The notes below the pieces were generated by a model that made no database searches, was not told the DNA's origin, and worked only from the letters and a program-made list of their open reading frames with translations. DNA of 38,068 bases from Bacillus renqingensis (GTDB lineage Bacteria; Bacillota; Bacilli; Bacillales; Cytobacillaceae): positions 1 through 38,068 of the forward strand of contig NZ_JADDIU010000047.1 in the NCBI RefSeq assembly GCF_016464375.1, read 5' to 3'. Both the position numbers and the translations under genes were made by a program. This document shows positions 21,433 to 29,945 of the stretch, piece after piece; within the stretch, counting starts at the first letter, position 1; each line of letters begins with the position of its first letter.

Positions 21433-22302
21433 ATGGATATTTCGGAAAGAAGTTTTAAAAAAAATATCATTGATAAATTTCAAAATGAAGATACGTGGCT
21501 GCATCTAGGTGAAAATGTATTAAAGATTATCGTCATCATCATTATTGCCAAGATATTAATCCGCATTGGAAAAGCGGCGATTCATAATTTCTTTAAATTA
21601 AGAAACCTAACCCCGCTCAATAAAACGGGACGGAGGGAAGAAACTTTAGCCAAGCTGTTGGATAATGCATTGACATATGTCGTCTATTTTATCGCCTTTA
21701 TGATGGTTCTTTCCGTTTTTGGAATTGATGTTAAGGCATTAATTGCCGGGGCTGGAGTCGTTGGTTTAGCCGTAGGGTTTGGAGCACAAAGCTTGGTGAA
21801 GGACGTCATTTCCGGATTTTTCATCATTTTTGAAGACCAATTTTCAGTGGGTGACCATATTCGGGTAGGAGAATTTGAAGGAAACGTTGAGACCATCGGC
21901 TTAAGAACAACAAAACTAAAAAGCTGGACCGGAGAACTGCATATTTTACCAAATGGAAACATCACCGAAGTAACCAATTTTTCAGTAAACAATAGTATTG
22001 CTGTTATCGATATTGCCATTGCGTATGGTGAAGATATTGACAAGGCTCAAAGAGTCATCGAAGACGCACTCACAACGATGACAAGTCGATATGAGGAGTT
22101 AGTGGAAACACCCCAGCTATTAGGGATTCAAACGATGGGGCAGGCAGAGGTGGTGCTGCGGGTTATTGCTGAAACATTGCCAATGCAGCATTCAGCTGTT
22201 GCGAGAATGATTCGCAAGGATCTCAAGGTTCTCTTAGATGATCACGGAATCAAGGTACCGACTCCGAAATATGTGATGTATCCTGAGGGACAACCAAAGT
22301 AA
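21433..22302 (+). CDS. Small-conductance mechanosensitive channel (MscS family)
   Basis: A 289-residue channel protein that would release solutes on osmotic downshock. It has an N-terminal membrane helix (LKIIVIIIIAKILIRIG), a second (YVVYFIAFMMVLSVFGID), the Gly/Ala-rich pore helix (IAGAGVVGLAVGFGAQSLVKD) and the beta-domain (FEDQFSVGDHIRVGEFEGNVETIGLRTTKL), with a C-terminal alpha/beta domain. It is close in size to YkuT-type Bacillus channels. AGAAGGTG precedes the ATG. It is followed by the DUF951 gene within 20 bases, so the two are probably one unit. Confidence 0.93.
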   Translation: MDISERSFKKNIIDKFQNEDTWLHLGENVLKIIVIIIIAKILIRIGKAAIHNFFKLRNLTPLNKTGRREETLAKLLDNALTYVVYFIAFMMVLSVFGIDVKALIAGAGVVGLAVGFGAQSLVKDVISGFFIIFEDQFSVGDHIRVGEFEGNVETIGLRTTKLKSWTGELHILPNGNITEVTNFSVNNSIAVIDIAIAYGEDIDKAQRVIEDALTTMTSRYEELVETPQLLGIQTMGQAEVVLRVIAETLPMQHSAVARMIRKDLKVLLDDHGIKVPTPKYVMYPEGQPK

Positions 22303-22318
22303 GGAAGGAGATAAAAGG

Positions 22319-22516
22319 ATGGAAGAGAAGGTATTTGCGTTAAATGATGTCGTCGAGATGAAAAAGCAGCATCCATGCGGGACAAATCGTTGGAAAATCA
22401 TCCGTATGGGGATGGATATTCGGATTAAATGCGAAGGCTGCGGCCACAGCGTCCTGATCCCAAGACGAGAGTTTTCCCGTAAAATGAAAAAAATTTTAGT
22501 GAAGCATGAAGGGTAA
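22319..22516 (+). CDS. DUF951 domain protein (YyzM-like)
   Basis: A 65-residue protein with FALNDVVEMKKQHPCGTNRWKI and IKCEGCGHSVLIPRREFSRKMKKI, the full DUF951 signature with three cysteines. The function is unknown. GGAAGGAG precedes the ATG. In Bacillus it commonly sits beside this mechanosensitive channel gene near ychF. Confidence 0.9.
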   Translation: MEEKVFALNDVVEMKKQHPCGTNRWKIIRMGMDIRIKCEGCGHSVLIPRREFSRKMKKILVKHEG

Positions 22517-22564
22517 TCTTTGCTAAACTAGAGACAATTTTTACATTTGGGAGGTGGGAGAATA

Positions 22565-24571
22565 TTGGCGACGATTGTTAAAGCGGCTTGCCCATTAAAT
22601 TGCTGGGACAGCTGTGGTTTTCATGTCACTATGGAGCATGACCGGGTAGTGAAAATAGAGGGAGATCCCGATCATCCAATCACCAAGGGGAAAATCTGCG
22701 GCCGCGGCAGGATGCTGGAAACAAGAACAAATGCACCTGAACGCTTACTGCACCCATTAAAAAAAGTAAATGGCCAATTTGAACCAATTTCCTGGGATCA
22801 GGCACTTGCTGAGATTGCCGCCAAATTAACGGAAATAAAACAAAAGTACGGGACAACAGCTGTCCTGCACAGCCATGATTATGCCAATAATGGCATCTTA
22901 AAAAACATCGACCAGCGTTTTTTTAATTGTTATGGCGGGGTGACCGAGCTTTATGGTTCACTCTGCTGGGGCTCAGGGATAGAGGCCCAAAAATGGGATT
23001 TCGGCAATGCCCTCAGCCATGAACCAAATGATATTTACAATAGTAACAATATTATCATTTGGGGCCGGAATGTTGCACGAACCAATATCCACCTTTATGA
23101 AAAGCTTCTTGAGGTTAAGAAGCGCGGAGCCAAATTATATGTAATTGACCCGCTGTATAATGCTGTAGCTAAAATAGCCGATGAGCATATCACGATTAAA
23201 CCTGGGATGGACGGAATTTTCGCTGCTGGAATAATCAAGGAAATTCTTCGCTTAGGTCTTGATGACCGTCCATTTATTGAGGAGTTTACGTACGGATTTA
23301 CTGATTTAGTGAAGCTGCTTGACGGAGTTTCTCTTGAAGAAATAAGTAAAATGGCAGAAGTCCCAACTGATGTAATGACAAAACTTGCCCATGTCTATGC
23401 CGATAAACCGACAGCAACCTTTATGGGACTAGGCTTACAAAGGTATAAAAATGGCGGCAATACGATTCGCCTCATCGATGCTCTGGTAGCCGTCAGCGGC
23501 AATATCGGCATCCCTGGGGGCGGGGCAAATTATGCTAATATTCAGGTGGGACAAAGCTTTGCATTTGCGGAGCTGACACTGCCAAACCGCCGCAAGAACC
23601 ACCGTCAGTTTTCCATCATGAAGCAGGCGGAAGGAATTTTGACAGCCAACGATCCGGAAATTAAGATGATTGTCGTGACGTGCGGTAACCCGTTGACCCA
23701 AGTACCTGATTCAACAATGGTAGAAAAGGCCTTTTCTTCGGTAGAAACGTTGGTCGTGATCGATCAGTTTATGACGGATACGGCAAAACTGGCCGATTAT
23801 GTACTGCCGACGACAACAGCGTTTGAGGAAGAAGACGTCTATTATTCGTCGATGTATCATCATTATGTTAATTACGGTCCGAAACTCGTCTCAAAGGTCC
23901 CTGGGGAAGCGAAATCAGATTTATGGATTTGGACGCAATTAGCCACAAGGCTCGGATTCGGTGCTGACTTTGCTTTTTCGAGGGAAGAATGGCTCAACAT
24001 GACTCTTAAACCATTAAAGGAAAAAGGTCTTACCCTTGAAATGTTAAAGGAAAAAGGTACGTTGGAATTACCGGTAGTGAAAATACCTTGGCACGATCGG
24101 AAGTTTACCACACCATCCGGTAAATTTGAATTCACCTCCCTGTTCGCTCAGGAACAATCCGATTCCGCTCAGGTAACACTTGCTTTACCCGACGAGTCAA
24201 AATGGTCCAATCCGCAGCTTGCCGAAAAATATCCATATAGTCTGCTGACGATTCATCCGCTCCGCTCGAATCACTCACAAAACTATCATTTGTTAAGTGG
24301 GCAAATCAAGCTTAAGGTGGAGATTGCTAAAAACATAGCGGAGGATTTAGGTTTGCACGATGGTGATGATGTTAGGGTTTGGAATGATCGTGGCGAAATA
24401 AAAGGAACTATTTCGATTTTATCAGCTGCCCACCCTAATACCATTAATATTGACGAGGGGATTTGGCGCCGCTTTGGCGGACCTGTTAATCAGCTAACTT
24501 CAAGCCGAGAATCTGACAATGGCTTAGGCAGCACCTTATATGACTGTCTTGTCAATCTGGAAAAAATATAA
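22565..24571 (+). CDS. yyaE: Molybdopterin-dependent oxidoreductase (YyaE-like)
   Basis: A 668-residue member of the molybdopterin oxidoreductase (formate dehydrogenase/BisC-like) superfamily. An N-terminal 4Fe-4S motif is visible (CPLNCWDSC, then KGKICGRGR). Domains for the Mo-bis-MGD cofactor follow (GSLCWGSGIEAQKW, IVVTCGNPLTQVPD, DYVLPTTTAFEEEDVYYSS), with a C-terminal dinucleotide-binding beta-barrel (HPLRSNHSQNYHL onward). The TTG start at 22565 is preceded by GGGAGGTGGG; the frame opens at TTG 22547, which lies upstream of that ribosome site. The substrate is unknown. B. subtilis yyaE occupies the same neighbourhood. Confidence 0.88.
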   Translation: MATIVKAACPLNCWDSCGFHVTMEHDRVVKIEGDPDHPITKGKICGRGRMLETRTNAPERLLHPLKKVNGQFEPISWDQALAEIAAKLTEIKQKYGTTAVLHSHDYANNGILKNIDQRFFNCYGGVTELYGSLCWGSGIEAQKWDFGNALSHEPNDIYNSNNIIIWGRNVARTNIHLYEKLLEVKKRGAKLYVIDPLYNAVAKIADEHITIKPGMDGIFAAGIIKEILRLGLDDRPFIEEFTYGFTDLVKLLDGVSLEEISKMAEVPTDVMTKLAHVYADKPTATFMGLGLQRYKNGGNTIRLIDALVAVSGNIGIPGGGANYANIQVGQSFAFAELTLPNRRKNHRQFSIMKQAEGILTANDPEIKMIVVTCGNPLTQVPDSTMVEKAFSSVETLVVIDQFMTDTAKLADYVLPTTTAFEEEDVYYSSMYHHYVNYGPKLVSKVPGEAKSDLWIWTQLATRLGFGADFAFSREEWLNMTLKPLKEKGLTLEMLKEKGTLELPVVKIPWHDRKFTTPSGKFEFTSLFAQEQSDSAQVTLALPDESKWSNPQLAEKYPYSLLTIHPLRSNHSQNYHLLSGQIKLKVEIAKNIAEDLGLHDGDDVRVWNDRGEIKGTISILSAAHPNTINIDEGIWRRFGGPVNQLTSSRESDNGLGSTLYDCLVNLEKI

Positions 24572-24580
24572 GCTAAATAG

Positions 24581-24634
24581 AAAAGGGCTTCCGTTACCGT
24601 AACGGTTTAACCTTCCGGACAGCCCCTTTTTATG
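24581..24634. terminator. Terminator after the molybdopterin oxidoreductase
   Basis: AAAAGGGCT (24581-24589) pairs with AGCCCCTTTT (24621-24630). Inside is a near-perfect palindrome CCGTTACCGTAACGG (24591-24605). T-runs lie on both strands, so it may also stop the minus-strand bacteriocin operon. It marks the boundary between core and accessory DNA. Confidence 0.7.
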
Positions 24635-24721
24635 ATATGACAAGCACTTTACCATAGCTTTTAGTTAACTTTTCATTAACACGGGTTCAAAGGAACGGCA
24701 CTTACCGTAAGTAGGATTTTT

Positions 24722-25321
24722 TTAGATTACTAGTATGTGAAAAAAAATAGGAATAATGATAAATAGTGTCGTTATTATGATGGACTTCCTATTGGATTGT
24801 TGCAGATCATACCTAATGAAAAGGAATAGTAGAATCCCCTCCCATAAAATAAAAAGATTGGCATAAACCATAATTTGATGAAACCAGGTTCCTTGATGAT
24901 ATACGTCTTTAATTCCTGTATACATCTTGTAACTATTAGTCAAGATATCATGAATAATAGAAGGAAAGGATATAAAGGAGACCAATAACATCGATCTTTT
25001 ATAATCCAAGGTTATCCTAAAAATGTACTTTAATGCTAAGAAATAGAAAAATGCGGTTATAGAAAGACCGATAAAAGCAACTAATACATCACTTCCAGTT
25101 ACAAATATTGGATTAACAGTTAGCTTAAACAGAAAATCACTCGAATTCGTTGTTGGCTTTTCTAAGTAAAAAACTAAAATGGATCGGATGAATGAGAGTA
25201 AACCAAAAACAAAAATGGTAACCGCTATTTTTTGATGAAACGAGTAATTCAGAAATTTAGTAGGTTTAACAAATAAATAACTGGTTTTTAAAAACGGGTT
25301 TTGATTTTTTAGACTTTTCAT
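24722..25321 (-). CDS. Yip1-like multi-spanning membrane protein of the bacteriocin operon
   Basis: A 199-residue protein (from the ATG at 25321) with about five membrane segments, such as IAVTIFVFGLLSFIRSILVFYL, VLVAFIGLSITAFFYFLALKYIF and SIIITTLFIIIPIFFHILVI. The layout of a short soluble start then five helices resembles Yip1-domain proteins, but I cannot assign it firmly. AGGAG lies 4 bases before the chosen ATG; ATG 25345 or an upstream start at 25429 are possible. It is last in the minus-strand unit, so an immunity or export-accessory role is an inference from position. Confidence 0.6.
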   Translation of the reverse strand: MKSLKNQNPFLKTSYLFVKPTKFLNYSFHQKIAVTIFVFGLLSFIRSILVFYLEKPTTNSSDFLFKLTVNPIFVTGSDVLVAFIGLSITAFFYFLALKYIFRITLDYKRSMLLVSFISFPSIIHDILTNSYKMYTGIKDVYHQGTWFHQIMVYANLFILWEGILLFLFIRYDLQQSNRKSIIITTLFIIIPIFFHILVI

Positions 25322-25453
25322 GGTTCTCCTAGGATATTCTGACATTTCTCGAAATACGTATTCAGCACAAATGGGTTGAAAAAGGCGAATTATACAATTC
25401 TGTTTTTCCAACCCTACGTTGTTAATCAAGGTATATATGGTATAAAACTAAAC

Positions 25454-25846
25454 TTAAACATTCTTTAAGGATTGTGAAATAATTTGAATGATTTGTGTCA
25501 CTTGCTCCTTCTTAAAAACAAATTTAAGCTTTTTATTATTCCGAAGCTGAATCAGGATGCCGCCATTTAACAAACCATTACTTTCCTTACATGAGGCCAC
25601 ATCTTTTAAAGGAATCGCCTCAAGAAGATCAATCGTTGAATTGAGATGAAGTTTATAAATTAGTAATCGTTTATTAGTGATCCCTAGCACTGCCGGCGTA
25701 TTTGAAGAAGTTAACCAGGATGCTTCATTAAAAATTTTCCAAAATAAGCTTGCAGGAGCGGTTCTGCCTGAATAAACGCTCAATAGTTTTTCCCCACTCA
25801 TAAGTTGCTTTTTTATTTCATTTTCAAGTTGTTCCATTTTATTCAT
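25454..25846 (-). CDS. Small PH-like-domain protein
   Basis: A 130-residue soluble protein with the pattern of bacterial PH-like domains of the YokE/SHOCT-associated type: NEIKKQLMSGEKLLSVYSGR, TPAVLGITNKRLLIYKL, IPLKDVASCKES and GGILIQLRNNKKLKFVFKKEQ, then a C-terminal helix. Its ATG overlaps the permease stop as ATGA, which suggests translational coupling; a second ATG at 25837 has better ribosome-site spacing. PH-like domains occur in the transport and immunity proteins of leaderless and circular bacteriocin clusters, so a peptide-related role is plausible but inferred. Confidence 0.7.
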   Translation of the reverse strand: MNKMEQLENEIKKQLMSGEKLLSVYSGRTAPASLFWKIFNEASWLTSSNTPAVLGITNKRLLIYKLHLNSTIDLLEAIPLKDVASCKESNGLLNGGILIQLRNNKKLKFVFKKEQVTQIIQIISQSLKNV

Positions 25847-27276
25847 CCCCTTGAAAAAAGTAATTTCGTAATAATTTTCTTTTCTTTATCGTTCAATTTT
25901 TTTACTACTTTATCTAAAGATTTTTGATAAAAGAGATAGCCTAAACCAGTTGATACGATAAGAAAAGGTATAAAAATTTGATTCTGATAGAAGTAAGTTA
26001 ATACGGTAAAAACGGTTAGGACAAGAATCGAAATAACGGTATAGATTAAAATACTCTTAATATTTATTGTACCAAATAATGCGCCTCCACTATTCCCCTC
26101 TTTAAGTGGAAATGTGACAGAAAGATAGTTGCAGAGAGGAAGCAGGAAAAATAACGCGGGTATAATAAACAAAAACAGTTTACTAGCATTAATAAACGTG
26201 GTACCTCCCATGATTAAAAAAATAAGTGAAAATAAAATGTATAAAAGAATAATCAATAATCCGCTTACGATATTCTTAGCCAGAAAAACATTCCTTCTGT
26301 TAACATTAGTCTGGAAAATAGAAATCACCCCCTTATTATCAAGAGAAAAACTATTAATACAAACCTGTACAGGGAATGCAATAAGTAAATTGTAAAATAT
26401 TGAATTTTCTGCACCGACGTCATTTGAAAAAAAGGTTAAAGATAAAAGAAAACAATAAACAAAAACATGCTTTTTTGTCCGTAACATAAGGATGAAATCT
26501 TTCGCAATTAAATATCGTAATGGCTTGTCGATAAAAGCCAATCTTTTTATCAGTAACTCAAAAACGAAGGAAAAATTTAGACTGAACCCTTTACCTGGTT
26601 TTAATCTAAAATCCATTGTATAGACAAGTTTGTATATCCCTACTAATAGTAATGCTGTTCCAATCAGCCCAAGGATGTTACCGTAACTTTGTTGTCGTAT
26701 GCTATAGAGTAAATAGTTCGGTAAAAACAACCTGAGTTTGGCAAAGGTTATAATCAGGATTAGAAATAGGCTAATAAAGAGGATGTACAGTTTTTTATTT
26801 TTATACAATTTAGTTCCTGATATATTCAAGATTTCCGTTAAAATCTGGATGCAGAGGATATATACTAGAAAATTAGCTAGTAGGGAAAAGGTCATCGCAA
26901 ATTTTATGGAAAGAATGATTAGACCGATGATATTACACGCGATGCTTGTAATATCAAGATTTCTGTAAACTAACCGTAAAAGTAGGGCCTCATGGAACTT
27001 TAAAGGAAATCTATTAATATAGAAGTAATTGAACTCATTTTTGACAAAATGACTTATGTATTGTGAAATACTTAGAAAAAAGAGAAGGATGTAGAAATAA
27101 AGTTCTTCCCCACTAATCCAAGAAATGTTGGGCATAAAAGCTAAAATTGCTATCCCTGTGATAAATAATAGAAGGAACAGGCAACGTAAAAGAAGCTTTA
27201 CTATTGCCCCCGTTCTGATTTCATAGGAGATATTTACCCGATAAAATAATTTCATTACTTCAATAAGTTTTCTCAT
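25843..27276 (-). CDS. ABC-2-like multi-spanning transporter permease
   Basis: A 477-residue, very hydrophobic protein with about 12 predicted membrane segments. It lies directly downstream of the ABC ATPase and overlaps it by 17 bases, so the two very likely form one transporter. The ATG at 27276 is preceded by AGGAGG. The sequence is AT-rich and Leu/Ile/Phe-heavy, without a family signature I can name; ABC-2-type exporter is inferred from size, topology and the partner gene. A role in bacteriocin export or self-protection is likely. Confidence 0.75.
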   Translation of the reverse strand: MRKLIEVMKLFYRVNISYEIRTGAIVKLLLRCLFLLLFITGIAILAFMPNISWISGEELYFYILLFFLSISQYISHFVKNEFNYFYINRFPLKFHEALLLRLVYRNLDITSIACNIIGLIILSIKFAMTFSLLANFLVYILCIQILTEILNISGTKLYKNKKLYILFISLFLILIITFAKLRLFLPNYLLYSIRQQSYGNILGLIGTALLLVGIYKLVYTMDFRLKPGKGFSLNFSFVFELLIKRLAFIDKPLRYLIAKDFILMLRTKKHVFVYCFLLSLTFFSNDVGAENSIFYNLLIAFPVQVCINSFSLDNKGVISIFQTNVNRRNVFLAKNIVSGLLIILLYILFSLIFLIMGGTTFINASKLFLFIIPALFFLLPLCNYLSVTFPLKEGNSGGALFGTINIKSILIYTVISILVLTVFTVLTYFYQNQIFIPFLIVSTGLGYLFYQKSLDKVVKKLNDKEKKIITKLLFSRG

Positions 27277-28003
27277 CGGCAACCTCCTGATGACTGATAA
27301 TATCTACAAAGTATTGTTCCAGATTAATGCCATTTAGTTCCTTAACATTTGACTTAAGAAGAACCTTCCCCTTATCAATAATGATAAAGTCATCACAGAT
27401 TTCCTCAATAATTTGGAGAATATGGCTAGCAATTAGAATCGTACCACCTTCTTTAATATAGGAACGAATTAGTTCTTTAATATTATGTGTAACGATGGCA
27501 TCTACTGATTCGAACGGTTCATCTAAAAGCAAAAGATCAGGAGAATGGATAACGGCGGCTGCAAAGGCAATCTTCTTTTTCATTCCTGTAGAATACTTTT
27601 CGATTAGAGTCCTATTGCTTAAATCTAATTTTAAGATGTTAGAGATATAACGAATCCGTTCCTCTAACCTTTCCTCGGGCAAATCATACATGACACCGAG
27701 AAACCGTAAAAACTCACTGGCAGTTAACTTCTCATAAATACCAATGTCATTAAAAAGGATGCCAATTTTTCCATGCTTTAATTGTGCTTCGTGGGAAATG
27801 CTTTTCCCGTTGATGGATATTTCCCCTTCATTCTTATTTAATATCCCAGAAATAATAGAAAATAAAGTGGTTTTACCGGCACCGTTTGGGCCTAAAACAC
27901 CGAAGCATTTTCCTTTTTCAACATTGAAAGATATGGATTTGAGAACATGAATATCTTCGTAACTCTTGGATAGATTTGTTACTTCTAAAATTACCTGGCT
28001 CAT
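27260..28003 (-). CDS. ABC transporter ATP-binding protein
   Basis: A 247-residue ATPase with Walker A GPNGAGKTT, a signature YSTGMKKKIAFAAAV, Walker B LLLLDEPFESVD and a switch histidine (ILIASHIL). The altered signature (STGMKKK) is typical of the CcmA/NatA-like exporters paired with ABC-2 permeases, including those of bacteriocin and antibiotic resistance systems. It corresponds in position to the D gene of circular bacteriocin loci (AS-48D, CirD). A 257-base gap separates it from the gene upstream. Confidence 0.92.
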   Translation of the reverse strand: MSQVILEVTNLSKSYEDIHVLKSISFNVEKGKCFGVLGPNGAGKTTLFSIISGILNKNEGEISINGKSISHEAQLKHGKIGILFNDIGIYEKLTASEFLRFLGVMYDLPEERLEERIRYISNILKLDLSNRTLIEKYSTGMKKKIAFAAAVIHSPDLLLLDEPFESVDAIVTHNIKELIRSYIKEGGTILIASHILQIIEEICDDFIIIDKGKVLLKSNVKELNGINLEQYFVDIISHQEVADEKTY

Positions 28004-28262
28004 ATGTTTGAAGCTTCCTTCCTAACAAGAAGCACCATGACTACCTTTCAATTGTGCTTCAGTATAAATATAAACAGGTGGGAATATATAGCTGTTAAGT
28101 AATTACAAGGACTATATTACTTTTATTGGAACATTAAAAATTATAACAAGGCAGAATAAATTTTTCCATAAGATAAATGACCCAATTTAATTCCTTCTAA
28201 TTTCATAAACTGCTACAAATAAACATCTTTATACTTTTCGACAATAATTTTAATAGATTTCA
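28004..28262 (-). other. Gap inside the bacteriocin operon
   Basis: This AT-rich stretch has no convincing gene. One minus-strand frame reads MKSIKIIVEKYKDVYL, a TAG, then QFMKLEGIKLGHLSYGKIYS and on to a TAA. It starts at 28263, overlapping the stop of the previous gene. It might be a decayed small gene or simply chance. Confidence 0.3.
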
Positions 28263-28769
28263 TTAAATAAAAAGATTAACAATAACCATTAATACTAGGG
28301 GAATTAGTAGTTTATATCTATTTAAATTTTGATTAACTCGTAAAATAGATTTGAAAATAAATAATATATAGATCAATTGCATGATGAGTTTAACCACTTT
28401 TCCTGAGTAACCAACGACAATTTGATTGTCAAATATTGATAATATACATAAAAATAATGTGCAGATTATCAATATGAACTGATTATTAACAATGATATTA
28501 AGAATTTGTCTATACTCAAGTCTGCCCCCAGAAAATATAAGAATCCCTTTAACAACTAACCCTTCTATAAACCATTTAGACATTAAAATAATCAGAAGGA
28601 GGATCACCGATACTGCGTACGTCACTATTGAATGTTCCGTTTTAGAAAGGGAAAATGTATTAAAATTTACGAAGGATGCCAGTAAGGACAAAACAAAAAA
28701 GTATAGAAATGATCTACTAATCTTTAGTTCCTTTTCGTTAAGTCGATAAATGAAATTCATGAAGAACAT
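28263..28769 (-). CDS. Small multi-spanning membrane protein of the bacteriocin operon
   Basis: A 168-residue protein with about five membrane helices (SFLYFFVLSLLASFVNF, IVTYAVSVILLLIILM, NQFILIICTLFLCILSIFD, LIMQLIYILFIFKSIL, LLIPLVLMVIVNLFI). It has a Yip1-like look, but no motif I can name. The ATG at 28769 is preceded by GGGGGG. It follows the SpoIIM-type gene by 13 bases and holds the position of the C gene in circular bacteriocin clusters. It may help maturation or export; this is inferred from position only. Confidence 0.7.
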   Translation of the reverse strand: MFFMNFIYRLNEKELKISRSFLYFFVLSLLASFVNFNTFSLSKTEHSIVTYAVSVILLLIILMSKWFIEGLVVKGILIFSGGRLEYRQILNIIVNNQFILIICTLFLCILSIFDNQIVVGYSGKVVKLIMQLIYILFIFKSILRVNQNLNRYKLLIPLVLMVIVNLFI

Positions 28770-28782
28770 TCGACCCCCCAGA

Positions 28783-29346
28783 TTATACAATTTTTTGAGT
28801 AACAAAATATTCTACCAGTGCTGCTAAAAAGGTTAAGATGATGACTAGAATTAAATTATAAATAATTTTTTCAAAGTTCTTTCGATAATCCAATTCCTTT
28901 TTTCTTAAATAATGGATAAGTAAAGTGAAACTTCTGAATCCAATTGCACTTGCAATAAATAAGGCAGGAATTTCAAAGACCCCGTGCGGGACTATTAACA
29001 AAGCAAAAGTTTTGGTGCCTAGTCCCTGGTGAATCCATAGGGAATATATCATTCCTAAGCTATATGCCTGATATATTAAAGAAAAAAGTGTAATAAGGCC
29101 TAATCCCAATGCGGTGAGAAGAAATACCTTGCTGTTGTTAATAAAAAAATCAAGGAAGCTGTCAACCTTGAACTCTTTATAATCAGTTCCCTCTACATCC
29201 TCAATATCACCTTCCAATATTTCAGTAAAGCCGAAATAACTAATATAGAATACGACGAGAAATATCATTATGGTTATGATTAGATATTTTTTATTTCCTC
29301 TAGTAAAAAAATATAAGAGGTTACTATATTTAATAGAATGTCTCAT
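28783..29346 (-). CDS. SpoIIM/DUF95-type membrane protein, bacteriocin maturation candidate
   Basis: A 187-residue protein with a short soluble start and about four membrane segments. The typical SpoIIM/DUF95 features are visible: FLDFFINNSKVFLLTALGLGLITLFSLIYQAYSLGMIYS, then the conserved LLIVPHGVFEIPALFIASAIGFRS. The HGxxEIPA motif is diagnostic of this superfamily. Such proteins are the B component of circular bacteriocin loci (AS-48B, CirB, UblB), needed for production. The ATG at 29346 has AAGGAG upstream; the frame opens at 29376. It is the first gene after the precursor peptide and its hairpin. Confidence 0.85.
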   Translation of the reverse strand: MRHSIKYSNLLYFFTRGNKKYLIITIMIFLVVFYISYFGFTEILEGDIEDVEGTDYKEFKVDSFLDFFINNSKVFLLTALGLGLITLFSLIYQAYSLGMIYSLWIHQGLGTKTFALLIVPHGVFEIPALFIASAIGFRSFTLLIHYLRKKELDYRKNFEKIIYNLILVIILTFLAALVEYFVTQKIV

Positions 29347-29409
29347 AGTGAACTCCTTAAAATGAGCTATGTACAAAATCCTCCTTAGTGTAAAAACAAA
29401 ATTGTTGTC

Positions 29410-29441
29410 ACAGTCCTAGAAATTTTCATTCCTAGGACTGT
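29410..29441 (-). terminator. Stem-loop after the precursor gene
   Basis: ACAGTCCTAG (29410-29419) pairs with CTAGGACTGT (29432-29441); on the minus strand a T-rich stretch follows. A leaky terminator here would give more precursor mRNA than mRNA for the biosynthesis genes, as is usual for bacteriocin operons. Confidence 0.7.
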
Positions 29442-29533
29442 CAAGATAAAATAGGGGTTTATTGTTGTTTGTGTTTCTCAATTTGAGGGACTTATGCAAA
29501 TCTCAAATTAAAAAAGAAAAAATAATAAAAGGA

Positions 29534-29776
29534 TTATAGCCAACCGCTTAAGAAGCCAACTGCTGCTCCTAATGGACCAGCAATAGCGCCTAAAACAGAT
29601 CCTTCAGCCGCCAAATAAGTTGCTAACGCAGTAACACCTGAAGTTATTAGAATTTGGGCAATTTTACCTGCAACTTTACCTCCAACATAACCTGCCAACC
29701 AAGAAACAAATTTGTTATACCCCATTGAATTAAGTTTTTCTTTAAGTTTTCCTGCCACCCATTTTGCTAATTGCAT
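29534..29776 (-). CDS. Candidate bacteriocin precursor peptide
   Basis: An 80-residue peptide starting MQLAKWVAGKLKEKLNSMGY and ending AAVGFLSGWL. It has seven Lys, two Glu and no Cys, with Trp at 6, 26 and 79. The first 26 residues could form an amphipathic cationic helix; the rest is Gly/Ala-rich and hydrophobic with several GxxxG patterns. The stretch LAGYVGGKVAGK loosely recalls the mature N-terminus of uberolysin. The ATG at 29776 has GGAGGAGG 7 bases upstream; the open frame extends to 29869 but that part is mostly repeat-encoded. Its place before SpoIIM-type and ABC genes makes a circular or leaderless bacteriocin likely. The processing site is unknown. Confidence 0.75.
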   Translation of the reverse strand: MQLAKWVAGKLKEKLNSMGYNKFVSWLAGYVGGKVAGKIAQILITSGVTALATYLAAEGSVLGAIAGPLGAAVGFLSGWL

Positions 29777-29790
29777 ATGAATTCCTCCTC

Positions 29791-29838
29791 CGATTTTTGG
29801 TACGATTTTTGGTACGACTTTTGGTTTGACTTTTGGAA
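29791..29838 (-). repeat. Four 12-bp tandem repeats in the precursor leader
   Basis: Four adjacent 12-bp units occupy this stretch (plus strand CGATTTTTGGTA twice, then CGACTTTTGGTT and TGACTTTTGGAA). They lie between the promoter and the ribosome site of the precursor gene, and if translated would read PKV/PKI repeats. They could act in mRNA stability or regulator binding. Confidence 0.8.
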
Positions 29839-29859
29839 ATAAACCCCTATTCCGCAACA

Positions 29860-29889
29860 AGTATAGCAATTTTCAAAATGGTTCGTCAA
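29860..29889 (-). promoter_or_regulatory. Putative bacteriocin precursor promoter
   Basis: On the minus strand TTGACG (29884-29889) and TATACT (29860-29865) are 18 bases apart, about 85 bases upstream of the peptide start. CAAAATGG (29875-29882) and CCATTTTG (29910-29917) form an inverted repeat around the -35, a possible operator. Confidence 0.6.
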
Positions 29890-29945
29890 TTACAATTTTG
29901 GAAAATTACCCATTTTGGTTAAATATAACTATTTTTTTGAAAACA

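Noticed and set aside
29777..29869. N-terminal extension of the bacteriocin peptide (MLYLLRNRGLFPKVKPK onward)
   Set aside because: The strong GGAGGAGG directly before ATG 29776 favours the shorter peptide, and the extension is repeat-derived. It is kept as a possibility in the findings.
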